Below, one piece after another: positions 1 to 8,331 of a DNA stretch of 64,000 nt. The stretch is from CAJMNU01 sp905214855 (GTDB lineage: Bacteria > Bacillota > Clostridia > Lachnospirales > Lachnospiraceae), in NCBI GenBank assembly GCA_937890595.1, contig CALADM010000020.1, positions 1-64,000 on the forward strand, given 5' to 3'. Position numbers and translations under genes: made by a program. Position 1 is the first letter of the stretch. Each line of letters opens with the position of its first letter. A model generated the notes under the pieces. That model saw only the letters and a list, made by a program, of their open reading frames with translations, did no database searches and had not been told where the DNA came from.

Positions 1-3000
1 GTAATCGCGAATGGAGGACCGGCTATTGCCGAGGCATTTACCGTATTGGTTCTTGCTGCTGTCGAGGCGTTGGTTACGGCTACTCCGGCAGTTGTGGATG
101 GACTGTTTGTCTTGATTGACAGCGTACTTTCGGCTCTGGTTGAGCATACACCGACCATCGTGGAGCAGTTATTCGATATTCTAATCGGAATCATTCAAGC
201 TATCACAACGAAGCTTCCGGAATTGATTAAAGCCGGTGTTGAATTATTGATGGCTTTCTTCGACGGGGTAATCGACGCTTTGAGTGGTATTGATGTGAAT
301 GTACTCGTTAAAGGAATCGCCGGAATTGGCTTACTCTCAGCAATCATGCTCGCTCTCAGTGCTGTTGCATCTTTGGTACCGGGTGCTATGATTGGCGTTC
401 TCGGAATGGGTGCAGTCATCGCAGAGTTGGCATTGGTTCTGGCGGCGGTCGGGGCTTTGGCTCAAATACCCGGATTGGAATGGCTCATTGGAGAAGGCGG
501 AAAGCTGTTACAGGGAATTGGTACCGCTATCGGTCAATTTGTAGGTGGTATTGTCGGAGGATTTATGTCTGGAGTTTCCAGTCAGTTTCCGCAAATCGGA
601 GCAGACCTTTCTGCATTTATGATAAATGTGCGGCCTTTCATTGAAGGTGCTACACAGCTTAATCCTTCTATGTTAGACGGTGTAAAAGCATTGGCGGAAA
701 CCATTCTTATTCTGACTGCGGCTGATATTCTGAACGGATTGACTTCTTGGCTTACGGGAGGATCTTCCCTGAGCGATTTCGCTACTCAACTCGTTCCGTT
801 TGGCGAAGCAATGCGGGATTTTTCTATTGCTATTGCTGGTATGGATGGGGAATTAGTGGCGAATGCGGCTACAGCCGGAAGAACACTTGCTGAGATGGCA
901 TCAACTCTTCCGAATTCTGGAGGAGTAATCGGGTTCTTTACAGGTGAGAATGATATGAGCGCTTTCGGCGCACAGCTTATTCCATTTGGCGAGGCGATGA
1001 TGGGATTTGCATCCGCGGTACAGGGATTGGATGCCGATGCTGTAACTAACGCTTCCATTGCCGGTAAAGCTATGGCAGAGATGGCAACCACGATTCCGAA
1101 TTCTGGCGGCGTAGTAGGTTTCTTTGCCGGAGAAAATGACATGGATGCATTTGGCGAGCAGCTTATTCCCTTTGGTGAGGCGATGATGTTGTTCTCACAA
1201 GCAGTAAGAGGTTTGGATGCAAATGTAATTGTGGAGTCTGCTACAGCAGGAAAAGCTTTGATTGAATTGGCAAACACGGTTCCAAATAGCGGCGGTGTCG
1301 TTGGATTCTTTACTGGAGAGAATGACATGGGTGCATTTGGAGAAAATCTGGTACCGTTTGGTAAGGCGATGAAGTCCTACTCCGATGCGATTGCCGGTAT
1401 CGATGTGGAAGCGGTTACGAATTCTGCAACGGCTGGAAAAGCGGTGGTTGAACTGGCAAATACTTTACCGAATACTGGTGGATTGGTGAGTTGGTTTACC
1501 GGAGACAACGATATTGCCTCTTTTGGGACAAGTCTTGTTTCCTTTGGTAAGAATTTTGCACAGTATTCCAACTATATGAAAAATGTAGACGCGAATATTG
1601 TTACTGCTACAACCAATGCTGCGACCTCTATTGTCGAACTTCAGAAAAGTCTTCCAAAAGAAGGTGGATGGTTCTCTGATGATATGACACTTTCCAGCTT
1701 CGGTAGTGACATGGCATCGTTTGGTTCCTATTTCGGCAATTATTACAACAGTATCAGCGGTATTGATACAACTCTGCTGTCTAGTGTAATTACCCAGACG
1801 AATCGCCTTGTGAGTATGGCTAATGGGATGGTTGGTCTGGACACAAGTGGTATGACTTCTTTCAGTTCCGCGTTGACAACTCTCGGGGAAACCGGTGTAA
1901 CTGGATTTATCAATGCATTCAATAATGCAGGAACTCGGGTAACAACAGCAGCATCGAGTATGTTGGCATCTTTTATCAACGGAGCAAATGCGAAGAAATC
2001 TGAACTGACAACAACATTCATAACCCTAGTTCAAGCTGTATTGACGGCAATTAACGGAAAACAGGGAGAATTTCAAACTAGCGGTTCTACACTCATGGTT
2101 AAGTTTATTGCGGGTGTACGATCTCAGGATAGTTCTTCCAGAACGACCTTTACTAATATCGTTAGCGGTTGTTTGACTGCGATACGAAATAAGTATGGGG
2201 AATTCACGTCAACCGGAACCCAGACAATGGTGAAGCTGATTGCCGGCGTTAGATCGCAAGATAGCAGTGCAAGGATGACGTTCACAAACATTATCAGTGC
2301 TTGTCTTACGGTGATTAAAAATAAGTATGTAGAGTTTACCTCAACTGGTAGAGAATGCATGGTTAAGTTTATTGCGGGGGTTAGAAGTAAGGATAGTGAA
2401 CTCAGAACCGCTTTTACAACTACGCTGAGTGGTGCCATAACTGCTATCAAAGATTATTATGGTGAGTTCAAATCTGCTGGCTCATATTTGGTCGATGGTT
2501 TTTGTAATGGTATAAGCGAAAATACTTGGAAAGCAGAGGCAAAAGCAAGAGCAATGGCAGCCGCGGCAGCAGAAGCGGCGGAAGACGAATTGGATGAACA
2601 TTCCCCTTCCAAACGTTTTTATGGAATTGGTGACTTTGCGGGAATCGGTTTTATAAACGCATTGATTGATAACGTTTCAAAAGCTGGTAAAGCCGGACGG
2701 GAAATTGCCAAATCTTCTATTGATGGATTGAATGATGTCATTTCCAGAATTGCGGATTATGTAGACGCAGATATGGACGTTCAACCTACTATTCGACCAG
2801 TGCTTGATCTATCTGCTGTTGAAGCAGGGACTGGGCGATTGAATACTTTGTTCAGTCGTAATCAGGCTTTGTCCGTTAGCACTGGAATGAATGAGCGGGT
2901 TTCAGAGATGGAAGTTCAAAATGGAGAAAGTTCTTCTGCGGGGAACACCTATCAATTCACACAAAATAATTATTCGCCTAAGGCTTTGTCGAGAATTGAT

Positions 3001-3060
3001 ATTTATCGACAGACAAAGAATCAATTTTCGGCGATGAAAGGGCTGGTGAGTAATACATGA
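1..3060 (+). CDS. Phage tail tape measure protein, C-terminal part (cut by left edge)
   Basis: The frame is open from base 1, so the true start lies outside the window; the first in-frame TTG (46) has no special merit. About 1,019 residues remain. Tape measure proteins set tail length and line the tail lumen of siphoviruses. Seen here: hydrophobic Gly/Ala-rich segments near visible residues 95-190, two families of long tandem repeats (62 and 44 residues, listed separately), an Ala/Glu-rich helix near 845-860, then the motif HSPSKRFYGIGDFAGIGF, which is typical of tape measure C-termini. The 3' end overlaps the next gene by four bases (ATGA), so translation is probably coupled. Followed by Dit and tail-tip genes, the usual order in siphoviruses. 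Confidence 0.9.
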   Translation, partial: VIANGGPAIAEAFTVLVLAAVEALVTATPAVVDGLFVLIDSVLSALVEHTPTIVEQLFDILIGIIQAITTKLPELIKAGVELLMAFFDGVIDALSGIDVNVLVKGIAGIGLLSAIMLALSAVASLVPGAMIGVLGMGAVIAELALVLAAVGALAQIPGLEWLIGEGGKLLQGIGTAIGQFVGGIVGGFMSGVSSQFPQIGADLSAFMINVRPFIEGATQLNPSMLDGVKALAETILILTAADILNGLTSWLTGGSSLSDFATQLVPFGEAMRDFSIAIAGMDGELVANAATAGRTLAEMASTLPNSGGVIGFFTGENDMSAFGAQLIPFGEAMMGFASAVQGLDADAVTNASIAGKAMAEMATTIPNSGGVVGFFAGENDMDAFGEQLIPFGEAMMLFSQAVRGLDANVIVESATAGKALIELANTVPNSGGVVGFFTGENDMGAFGENLVPFGKAMKSYSDAIAGIDVEAVTNSATAGKAVVELANTLPNTGGLVSWFTGDNDIASFGTSLVSFGKNFAQYSNYMKNVDANIVTATTNAATSIVELQKSLPKEGGWFSDDMTLSSFGSDMASFGSYFGNYYNSISGIDTTLLSSVITQTNRLVSMANGMVGLDTSGMTSFSSALTTLGETGVTGFINAFNNAGTRVTTAASSMLASFINGANAKKSELTTTFITLVQAVLTAINGKQGEFQTSGSTLMVKFIAGVRSQDSSSRTTFTNIVSGCLTAIRNKYGEFTSTGTQTMVKLIAGVRSQDSSARMTFTNIISACLTVIKNKYVEFTSTGRECMVKFIAGVRSKDSELRTAFTTTLSGAITAIKDYYGEFKSAGSYLVDGFCNGISENTWKAEAKARAMAAAAAEAAEDELDEHSPSKRFYGIGDFAGIGFINALIDNVSKAGKAGREIAKSSIDGLNDVISRIADYVDADMDVQPTIRPVLDLSAVEAGTGRLNTLFSRNQALSVSTGMNERVSEMEVQNGESSSAGNTYQFTQNNYSPKALSRIDIYRQTKNQFSAMKGLVSNT
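778..1790 (+). repeat. 62-residue (186-bp) tandem repeats in the tape measure gene
   Basis: Units begin with FG-x-x-L-x-PFG at 778, 964, 1150, 1336 and 1522 (186-bp steps), then 1699 (177-bp step), with a partial last copy. Each contains a conserved block PNSGGVVGFFTGENDM or a decayed form of it. Copies diverge toward the 3' end. Repeat number in such genes can track tail length. Confidence 0.9.
1960..2500 (+). repeat. 44-residue (132-bp) tandem repeats in the tape measure gene
   Basis: Repeats with core MVKFIAGVRSQDSS...TFTNI start at 2095, 2227 and 2359 (132-bp steps). A more divergent copy starts near 1960 and a decayed one near 2488. They are unrelated in sequence to the upstream 62-residue family, so one gene carries two separate repeat systems. 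Confidence 0.85.
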
Positions 3061-3971
3061 TTAGAGCAGTAACGGTAACTAATTATTTAGGAGAATCCAA
3101 GAGATTTGAATTAGCGTTCCCGGAAAAATCCGGGTTCGCTGTTCAATCGATAAGCGGATTAGGACCGAGCAAAGCTGATATTAACACGACTGAAATTTCT
3201 ACGAATGATGGATCACTGTATAACTCAGCAAGAGTGAATTCCAGAAATATTGTTATGTCTTTAAAACTGATGTTTACCCCTCAGATCGAAGACACAAGAC
3301 AAGACTCCTACAAATACTTTCCGATAAAGAAGAGAGTGACGCTTCTCATCGAGACAGATAACCGCATTTGTGAGACTTACGGCTATGTGGAATCGAATGA
3401 GCCGGATATTTTCAGCAGCGATGAAACGACACAAATTTCCATCGTGTGTCCCGATCCTTATTTTTATTCTGCTGGTCCGGATGGAACCAACACAACTATC
3501 TTTTACGGTGTGGAACCTTTGTTTGAGTTTGCTTTTTCGAATGAATCTTTGACTGAATCTCTAATCGAATTTGGCGAGATTAAAAACGAAACTGAGCAGA
3601 CAGTATATTACTCCGGTGATGCTGAAATCGGGGTTGTGATTACCATCCATGCCATCGGAAATGTGAGAAACATTACGATTTATAATACCGGGACGAGAGA
3701 AGTAATGCGCATTGACACTGATAAGTTAGAGAAACTAACTGGTTCTGGAATGGTTGCAGGTGATGAAATCATCATTTCAACGATTAAAGGTGATAAATCA
3801 ATTACACTTCTTCGAAATGGTATTTATACCAATATTTTAAACTGTCTTGACAAAGACTCAGATTGGTTTCAGTTATCCAAAGGCGATAACATTTTTGCTT
3901 ATGTGGTTGAAGAAGGAACGACTAATGTGCAATTTAAGATTGAAAATCGGACAGCATTTGAGGGGGTATAA
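3057..3971 (+). CDS. Distal tail protein (Dit), siphovirus type
   Basis: 304 residues. Dit forms the hexameric ring joining the tail tube to the tip/baseplate. The N-terminal pattern (MIRAVTVTNYLGESKRFEL, then SGLGP and a NSARVNSRNIVMSLKL strand) and the position directly after the tape measure gene fit the phage tail family. The start ATG overlaps the tape measure stop by four bases. The remaining 150 or so residues are beta-rich, as in Dit galectin-like domains. Recognised by pattern and synteny. Confidence 0.8.
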   Translation: MIRAVTVTNYLGESKRFELAFPEKSGFAVQSISGLGPSKADINTTEISTNDGSLYNSARVNSRNIVMSLKLMFTPQIEDTRQDSYKYFPIKKRVTLLIETDNRICETYGYVESNEPDIFSSDETTQISIVCPDPYFYSAGPDGTNTTIFYGVEPLFEFAFSNESLTESLIEFGEIKNETEQTVYYSGDAEIGVVITIHAIGNVRNITIYNTGTREVMRIDTDKLEKLTGSGMVAGDEIIISTIKGDKSITLLRNGIYTNILNCLDKDSDWFQLSKGDNIFAYVVEEGTTNVQFKIENRTAFEGV

Positions 3972-3974
3972 GTT

Positions 3975-5045
3975 ATGGAATTGATTGTTCTGGATACTTC
4001 TTTGAAAATGCTTTCTGTGCTTGATACTTTTGAGTCGCTTATATGGACGGAGCGGTATTCCGCCTATGGTGATTTTGAGGTATATACAAGCATCAACGAT
4101 TCTATTCTTGAAATCCTGAAAGACGACTACTATCTCTGGCTGAAAGAATCCGACCAGACTATGATTGTCGAGGATAGGAAGATTGAATCAGATGCCGAAA
4201 ACGGAAACCACCTTACAGTCACTGGAAGGTCGTTGGAATCCATTTTGGAACGCCGCATTATTTGGAAACAAACGATTCTAAGCGGAAACTTTCAAAATGG
4301 AATTAAAAAGCTGTTGGATGAGAATATCATCAATCCTTCTGATTCTTCCCGAAAGGTGGAAAGACTGATATTCGAAGCATCGACAGATCCGGCGATTACT
4401 GGGTTGACGGTAGATGCACAGTTCACCGGAGACAATCTGTATGATGCCATAAAAAAGCTGTGCGATTCCAAGAATATCGGTTTCCGAATCAAGCTGTCCG
4501 ACGATAACAAATTCGTTTTTAAACTCTATGCCGGCGAAGACCATTCTTACGATCAGTTCACGAATCCATATGTCATCTTTTCTCCCAAGTTTGAGAATGT
4601 AATCAATACTAATTATCTGGAATCAAAGAAGACTCTAAAAACGGTTACTTTGGTTGCTGGGGAGGGAGAAGGAGCTGATCGGAAGACTACAACCGTAGCT
4701 TGTTCATCTGGAGCAGGAACAGGTTTGAATCGAAGGGAACTTTACACGGATGCCAGAGATGTTTCTTCAACCGTGGATAATGAAACATTAACGGATTCTG
4801 AGTATAAAGCACAGCTTTCTCAAAGAGGTTTGGAAAATCTGTCTGAGAACATCGCAACTAAATCGTTTGAGGGAAAAGTTGAAACAACAAGAATGTACCG
4901 ATATGGAGAGGATTTCTTCTTAGGAGACATGGTCCAGATTGTGAACGAATACGGCATTGAGGGAAAAGCCCGTGTCACAGAATTTATTCGTTCCCAGAGC
5001 AAAGAAGGACTTGATTCGTATCCGACATTCGTTACCGTAGAATAG
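3975..5045 (+). CDS. Siphovirus Gp37-like tail protein (tail-associated, Tal-like position)
   Basis: 356 residues, three bases after the Dit stop. The opening (LDTSLKMLSVLDTFESLIW, then GDFEVY) and the central VTGRSLESILERRI segment match the ReqiPepy6 Gp37-like family, which sits at the tail tip after Dit in many Firmicute phages. The C-terminal part has the GDMVQI...GIEGKARVTEFI pattern typical of tail-tip hub proteins. No lytic domain is visible. The exact role in adsorption is inferred. Confidence 0.75.
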   Translation: MELIVLDTSLKMLSVLDTFESLIWTERYSAYGDFEVYTSINDSILEILKDDYYLWLKESDQTMIVEDRKIESDAENGNHLTVTGRSLESILERRIIWKQTILSGNFQNGIKKLLDENIINPSDSSRKVERLIFEASTDPAITGLTVDAQFTGDNLYDAIKKLCDSKNIGFRIKLSDDNKFVFKLYAGEDHSYDQFTNPYVIFSPKFENVINTNYLESKKTLKTVTLVAGEGEGADRKTTTVACSSGAGTGLNRRELYTDARDVSSTVDNETLTDSEYKAQLSQRGLENLSENIATKSFEGKVETTRMYRYGEDFFLGDMVQIVNEYGIEGKARVTEFIRSQSKEGLDSYPTFVTVE

Positions 5046-5065
5046 CAGGAAAGGGGTGAAGAAAA

Positions 5066-6196
5066 ATGAGTGTCACTTATGGGTTCTATAACTCAAAGAA
5101 CAAAGACCGGCGATATGACGCCATTCAAATGTCCAGTATTTTTGACGGAATCATTCGTGACGGCATTTTGCAGCATGTTGGGACTGCTATGATGGTAAAA
5201 GAGTCTACTGGCATGATGGTGAATGTCGGAATCGGACGGGCATGGTTTAATCATACCTGGACATTGAACGACGCCTTGCTTCCATTAACTGTACCACAGT
5301 CAGAAGTAATTCTGAATCGAATTGATGCTGTGATTTTGGAAGTGGATTCTCGAGAATCTGTTCGAGCAAATACCATTAAAATCGTTAAGGGTACACCGGC
5401 TACAAATCCGGTAAAACCATCAATGATAAAAACAAATGATCGTTGGCAATATCCATTGGCGTACATTCGAGTAAATTCTGGGGTTACATCCATACGACAG
5501 GCGAATATTACCAATACGGTTGGAACATCGGAGTGTCCATTTGTAACAGCGCCTTTGGAGAAGATGTCTATTGATGCGTTGGTTGCTCAGTGGAAAGACC
5601 AATGGGATGCTTTTTATGAAAAAGAAACATCGGACATGGAGGCAACAAATTCTTTCTGGAAAGACCAATGGTCAAAATGGTTTAATGCACAGACAGAAGA
5701 AATTCAACAATCCTATCTGGACTGGGAAAAACAGTGGAATGATTGGTATGCGACGCAAACGGCGGATATGCAGGAAACGAATGCCTATTGGAAACAGTTA
5801 TGGGCGACCTGGTTCAACGAGTACACGAACAATAATACATCCGAAATGGCTGCATGGCGAGAGAACGCCCAAGCTTTATTTGATGAGTGGTTCCAACAGT
5901 TGAAAGATACGCTTTCGGAGAACGTAGAGGCGAATCTGGCAAACCAGATATTGGAGTTGCAGGAGCGAACGAAGATTTTAGAAGAAATTGTAGAAGGAAT
6001 TCGGACAGAATTTACCGTTTACAATAAACTTTATGATAATGGTTACGAGAACCATGACAAGCTTCTTGATTCATCGGACGGAACTATTATTGATAGTGAC
6101 ATAGATCCGATTGTAGCGAGAGCATACTCCAGTTCTTTGATTCTGGATAGTAATGGACAGCCGATTGATGGTCGCGTTATTTTTTGCATTAGATAA
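5066..6196 (+). CDS. Phage tail fibre / baseplate protein with Trp-rich repeats
   Basis: 376 residues with RBS AAAGGGGTG upstream. The N-terminal half (MSVTYGFYNSKNKDRRYDA, then FDGIIRDGI) resembles the N-terminal module of upper-baseplate or tail-fibre proteins in Firmicute phages. Residues about 168-285 are a series of near-repeats built on W-x3-W-x2-W (WKDQW, WNDWY, WKQLWATW), probably a helical stalk. The C-terminus ends ...DSNGQPIDGRVIFCIR. The next gene is the DGR target, so this protein may carry or anchor it; that is inference. Confidence 0.6.
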   Translation: MSVTYGFYNSKNKDRRYDAIQMSSIFDGIIRDGILQHVGTAMMVKESTGMMVNVGIGRAWFNHTWTLNDALLPLTVPQSEVILNRIDAVILEVDSRESVRANTIKIVKGTPATNPVKPSMIKTNDRWQYPLAYIRVNSGVTSIRQANITNTVGTSECPFVTAPLEKMSIDALVAQWKDQWDAFYEKETSDMEATNSFWKDQWSKWFNAQTEEIQQSYLDWEKQWNDWYATQTADMQETNAYWKQLWATWFNEYTNNNTSEMAAWRENAQALFDEWFQQLKDTLSENVEANLANQILELQERTKILEEIVEGIRTEFTVYNKLYDNGYENHDKLLDSSDGTIIDSDIDPIVARAYSSSLILDSNGQPIDGRVIFCIR

Positions 6197-6215
6197 AAAA
6201 GGAGGATATGACAAA

Positions 6216-7187
6216 ATGAAAATTACAGATTATGAGAAAGTTCGTCAGTTGGATGAGAGCAACATTGTCTTGATTGATGGTAACAACGGGACCAAAACGA
6301 TCTTAGTAAGTGATTTCGCAAAGGCTCTGATCGGTCTCATGAATTCAAAAGATTTTATTTCTGGGGTTAATCTGTCCGAGCTTGATCAAATTAAGACTTT
6401 GTCTACAAATGACAAGTTTTTAGTTGGAACTGTGGCCGGAAATAAAGCAATTGGTGCCAATGATGCATTGTTTGCTATTCTGGATTCTTTTGTGCCGAAG
6501 GAACAGCGCCGAATGATTTACAGAGGGAAGAACCTTGGAAGTGTTGTTACAGAAGAACAGAAGACCAATATTAAAAATGGTACCTTTAAGGGCTTTTTCT
6601 TAGGGGATTATTGGACTATCGGAAGCTATACGTGGAGGATTGTGGATTTTGATTACTGGTATGATTGTGGAGATACTGCATTTACAAAACCTCATTTGGT
6701 CATTATGCCGGACAAACCACTTTACAATGCACCGATGAACGCGACGAACATCACTACTGGTGGTTACGTGGGTTCTGAAATGTATAAGAAAAATCTCGCT
6801 CAGGCGAAAACATTAGCAGCAAGTGCTTTTGGTAATCTGATTCTTTCTCATCGTGAACATCTGACAAATGCCGTTACGGAAGGATATCCCTCCGGAGGGG
6901 CGTGGTTTGATTCTACTTTAGAACTTCCTAATGAGATTATGATGTATGGAAGTCACGTTTTCACACCGGCTGGAGATGGAAAAATTGTCCCGAATCGATA
7001 TACAGTTGGAAAGACGCAGCTTGCTTTATTTACTGTGGTTCCGAAATTCATTTCAAACCGTGCGACTTTCTGGCTCAGAGACGTCGTTTCTTCGGCTCAT
7101 TTCGCTTTTGTGGTCCACTATGGCAATACTTACTTCTACTACGCTTCGGCCTCTTATGGGGTTCGTCCGGTCTTCCCTATTGGTTAG
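6216..7187 (+). CDS. DGR variable protein: phage tail receptor-binding-type protein
   Basis: 323 residues from the ATG at 6216, chosen because RBS AAAGGAGG lies 10 bases upstream; an in-frame start at 6153 would overlap the previous gene by 44 bases. The N-terminal ~95 residues look like an attachment region. The rest has the pattern of C-type-lectin-fold DGR targets: YWTIGSYTWRIVDFD, then FWLRDVVSS, and a C-terminal GVRPVFPIG. The variable repeat encodes residues about 291-318, just before the stop. The variable positions are rich in Tyr, Phe and His. Expected role: host-surface recognition at the tail tip, varied by the downstream TR, RT and Avd-like genes. Confidence 0.88.
   Translation: MKITDYEKVRQLDESNIVLIDGNNGTKTILVSDFAKALIGLMNSKDFISGVNLSELDQIKTLSTNDKFLVGTVAGNKAIGANDALFAILDSFVPKEQRRMIYRGKNLGSVVTEEQKTNIKNGTFKGFFLGDYWTIGSYTWRIVDFDYWYDCGDTAFTKPHLVIMPDKPLYNAPMNATNITTGGYVGSEMYKKNLAQAKTLAASAFGNLILSHREHLTNAVTEGYPSGGAWFDSTLELPNEIMMYGSHVFTPAGDGKIVPNRYTVGKTQLALFTVVPKFISNRATFWLRDVVSSAHFAFVVHYGNTYFYYASASYGVRPVFPIG
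7085..7170 (+). repeat. DGR variable repeat (VR)
   Basis: 86 bp aligning without gaps to 8245-8330 at an offset of 1,160. There are 16 mismatches: 14 at template adenines (9 to T, 3 to C, 2 to G). The two non-adenine differences (7088, 7130) are both silent in the target gene. The last 15 bp (7156-7170) are identical to the template and would act as the initiation-of-mutagenic-homology segment. Confidence 0.95.
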
Positions 7188-7197
7188 TTTTAATCCA

Positions 7198-7212
7198 GGG
7201 GCCCTGTGCCCC
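7198..7212 (+). other. GC-rich hairpin/cruciform just after VR
   Basis: Perfect 5-bp stem GGGGC / GCCCC with loop CCTGT, starting 10 bases after the target stop codon, in AT-rich surroundings. An alternative stem CAGG / CCTG overlaps it. Known DGRs often need a short GC-rich hairpin downstream of VR for efficient target recognition; that role is inferred from position. It is not followed closely by a T run, so a terminator is less likely. Confidence 0.6.
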
Positions 7213-7283
7213 GAAAAAACAGTACGCAGGTGACAGCTATCTGTGCTATAAAAAGAAAAAATGAATGAAAGGTGAATGTCAAA

Positions 7284-7592
7284 ATGGATGATAAGATTTA
7301 TAAGATTACTCTGGCTGATGGGACAGTGATTGATAATCTGAAACTGAACGGAAACAACTTTATTTCGCCTGTGGAAATTGATGAGACCATTTTTGATGGG
7401 AACTGCCTAAATGTCACAATCAATGACGGCGAAAAAGACGATGTCCATACGAATATGGAACTGGTACAGATCACAAAGATGGGAGAGGAGTATTGGTTTA
7501 TACTTCGTGATGTTCCAGAAAATGAATTGGCTTTTATTAAATTACAGTCGGATATTGAATATATAGCCATGATGTCTGAAATTGAACTGTAA
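7284..7592 (+). CDS. Small phage protein of unknown function (102 aa)
   Basis: Starts at ATG 7284 (MDDKIYKITLADGTVID), with AAAGGTG nine bases upstream; an in-frame GTG at 7272 overlaps that RBS and is less likely. Acidic, predicted beta-rich, no membrane segment, no recognised motif. It lies between the DGR target and the XkdX-like gene. Similar short proteins follow tail-fibre genes in Firmicute phages; a tail-assembly or chaperone role would be a guess. Confidence 0.6.
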   Translation: MDDKIYKITLADGTVIDNLKLNGNNFISPVEIDETIFDGNCLNVTINDGEKDDVHTNMELVQITKMGEEYWFILRDVPENELAFIKLQSDIEYIAMMSEIEL

Positions 7593-7606
7593 GGAGGAGA
7601 GCTGAC

Positions 7607-7750
7607 ATGAGACGTAGTAAAAATTTTGACAAAGTAAAACGCTATTATAACATGGGAATGTGGAACGAGATGCGTGTCCGAAATGCCGTGAAAATGAATT
7701 GGATCACGGAAGAAGAATTTAAAGAGATTACGGATAAGGATTACGCATGA
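7607..7750 (+). CDS. XkdX-like small phage protein (47 aa)
   Basis: ATG at 7607 with RBS AAGGAGGAGA eight bases upstream. The protein reads MRRSKNFDKVKRYYNMGMW and then NAVKMNWITEEEFKEIT near the end, matching the XkdX family pattern (KxYYxxGxW ... gWITxEExxEITG). XkdX-type proteins sit between tail fibre and holin genes in Firmicute prophages; their function is unknown. The stop overlaps the next start by four bases (ATGA). Confidence 0.65.
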   Translation: MRRSKNFDKVKRYYNMGMWNEMRVRNAVKMNWITEEEFKEITDKDYA

Positions 7751-8232
7751 GTGTCCTAGTGAGCGACCGGACAGAATCCAAATTTGAGGCGATTACATAT
7801 TCCGTTGAATTGCATGATATGTTAATCGAGTTGATGCAGCGTAGCTTCGGAGTAAAAGATTTGGATCGGCTTGTTCGAATGAGATATGCTTATGGAAAGG
7901 ATACTACAGAAGATTTTTCAAGATATAGATATTTGATGCTGAATTACAAAAATCGAATAGATCAGTTAGCTTCCATGCTAACAAGCAATATTCGAGCGGC
8001 AAATTCTATATATCCGACCACGCTGCATGAATATGAGCAAAGAAGAGATTATCAGAATACAGCCATAGTAAACTGCGAGCAACTCTTAAAAGAGCTACAA
8101 CGAATCGTTGAGATATTCGAAGTGGATGTTAATCTCTATAGCCGCTATGTTAAAGCTATCGACCGAGAAATCGGATTGATAAAAAAGTGGCGTCAACGAG
8201 ATAACCGAATCAGGTCACAGTTAAAAGGGTAA
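7747..8232 (+). CDS. Avd-like DGR accessory protein
   Basis: 161 residues, translationally coupled to the XkdX-like gene through ATGA. The sequence is almost entirely predicted helix with many charged residues and a basic C-terminus (KKWRQRDNRIRSQLKG). This fits a helical-bundle, RNA-binding accessory protein. Avd proteins form a pentameric barrel, bind the DGR RT and template RNA, and are required for mutagenic retrohoming. The placement directly before TR and RT is the classic Avd position. No clear sequence identity to the Bordetella phage Avd is visible by eye, so the call rests on position, size and helical character. Confidence 0.65.
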   Translation: MSVLVSDRTESKFEAITYSVELHDMLIELMQRSFGVKDLDRLVRMRYAYGKDTTEDFSRYRYLMLNYKNRIDQLASMLTSNIRAANSIYPTTLHEYEQRRDYQNTAIVNCEQLLKELQRIVEIFEVDVNLYSRYVKAIDREIGLIKKWRQRDNRIRSQLKG

Positions 8233-8244
8233 TGTCTAATTATG

Positions 8245-8330
8245 CGTCTCTTCGGCTAATTTCGCTAATGTGAACAACAATGGCAATACGAACTACAACA
8301 ACGCTTCGAACTCTAATGGGGTTCGTCCGG
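8245..8330 (+). repeat. DGR template repeat (TR)
   Basis: 86 bp, 12 bases after the Avd-like stop, same strand as the RT. It holds 24 adenines, 22 of them in 11 AAY codons when read in the VR frame, plus one each in an ACG and a TAC codon. Fourteen of the 24 are changed in VR. It is noncoding here and is the source of the mutagenised cDNA. Confidence 0.95.
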
Positions 8331-8331
8331 A

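Noticed and set aside
786..1328. Long open frame on the - strand opposite the tape measure repeats
   Set aside because: It is a shadow of the repeated + strand gene, with no RBS and no family pattern.
5571..5903. Open frame on + inside the fibre gene
   Set aside because: Arg/Trp-rich shadow of the Trp-repeat region in another frame; no RBS.
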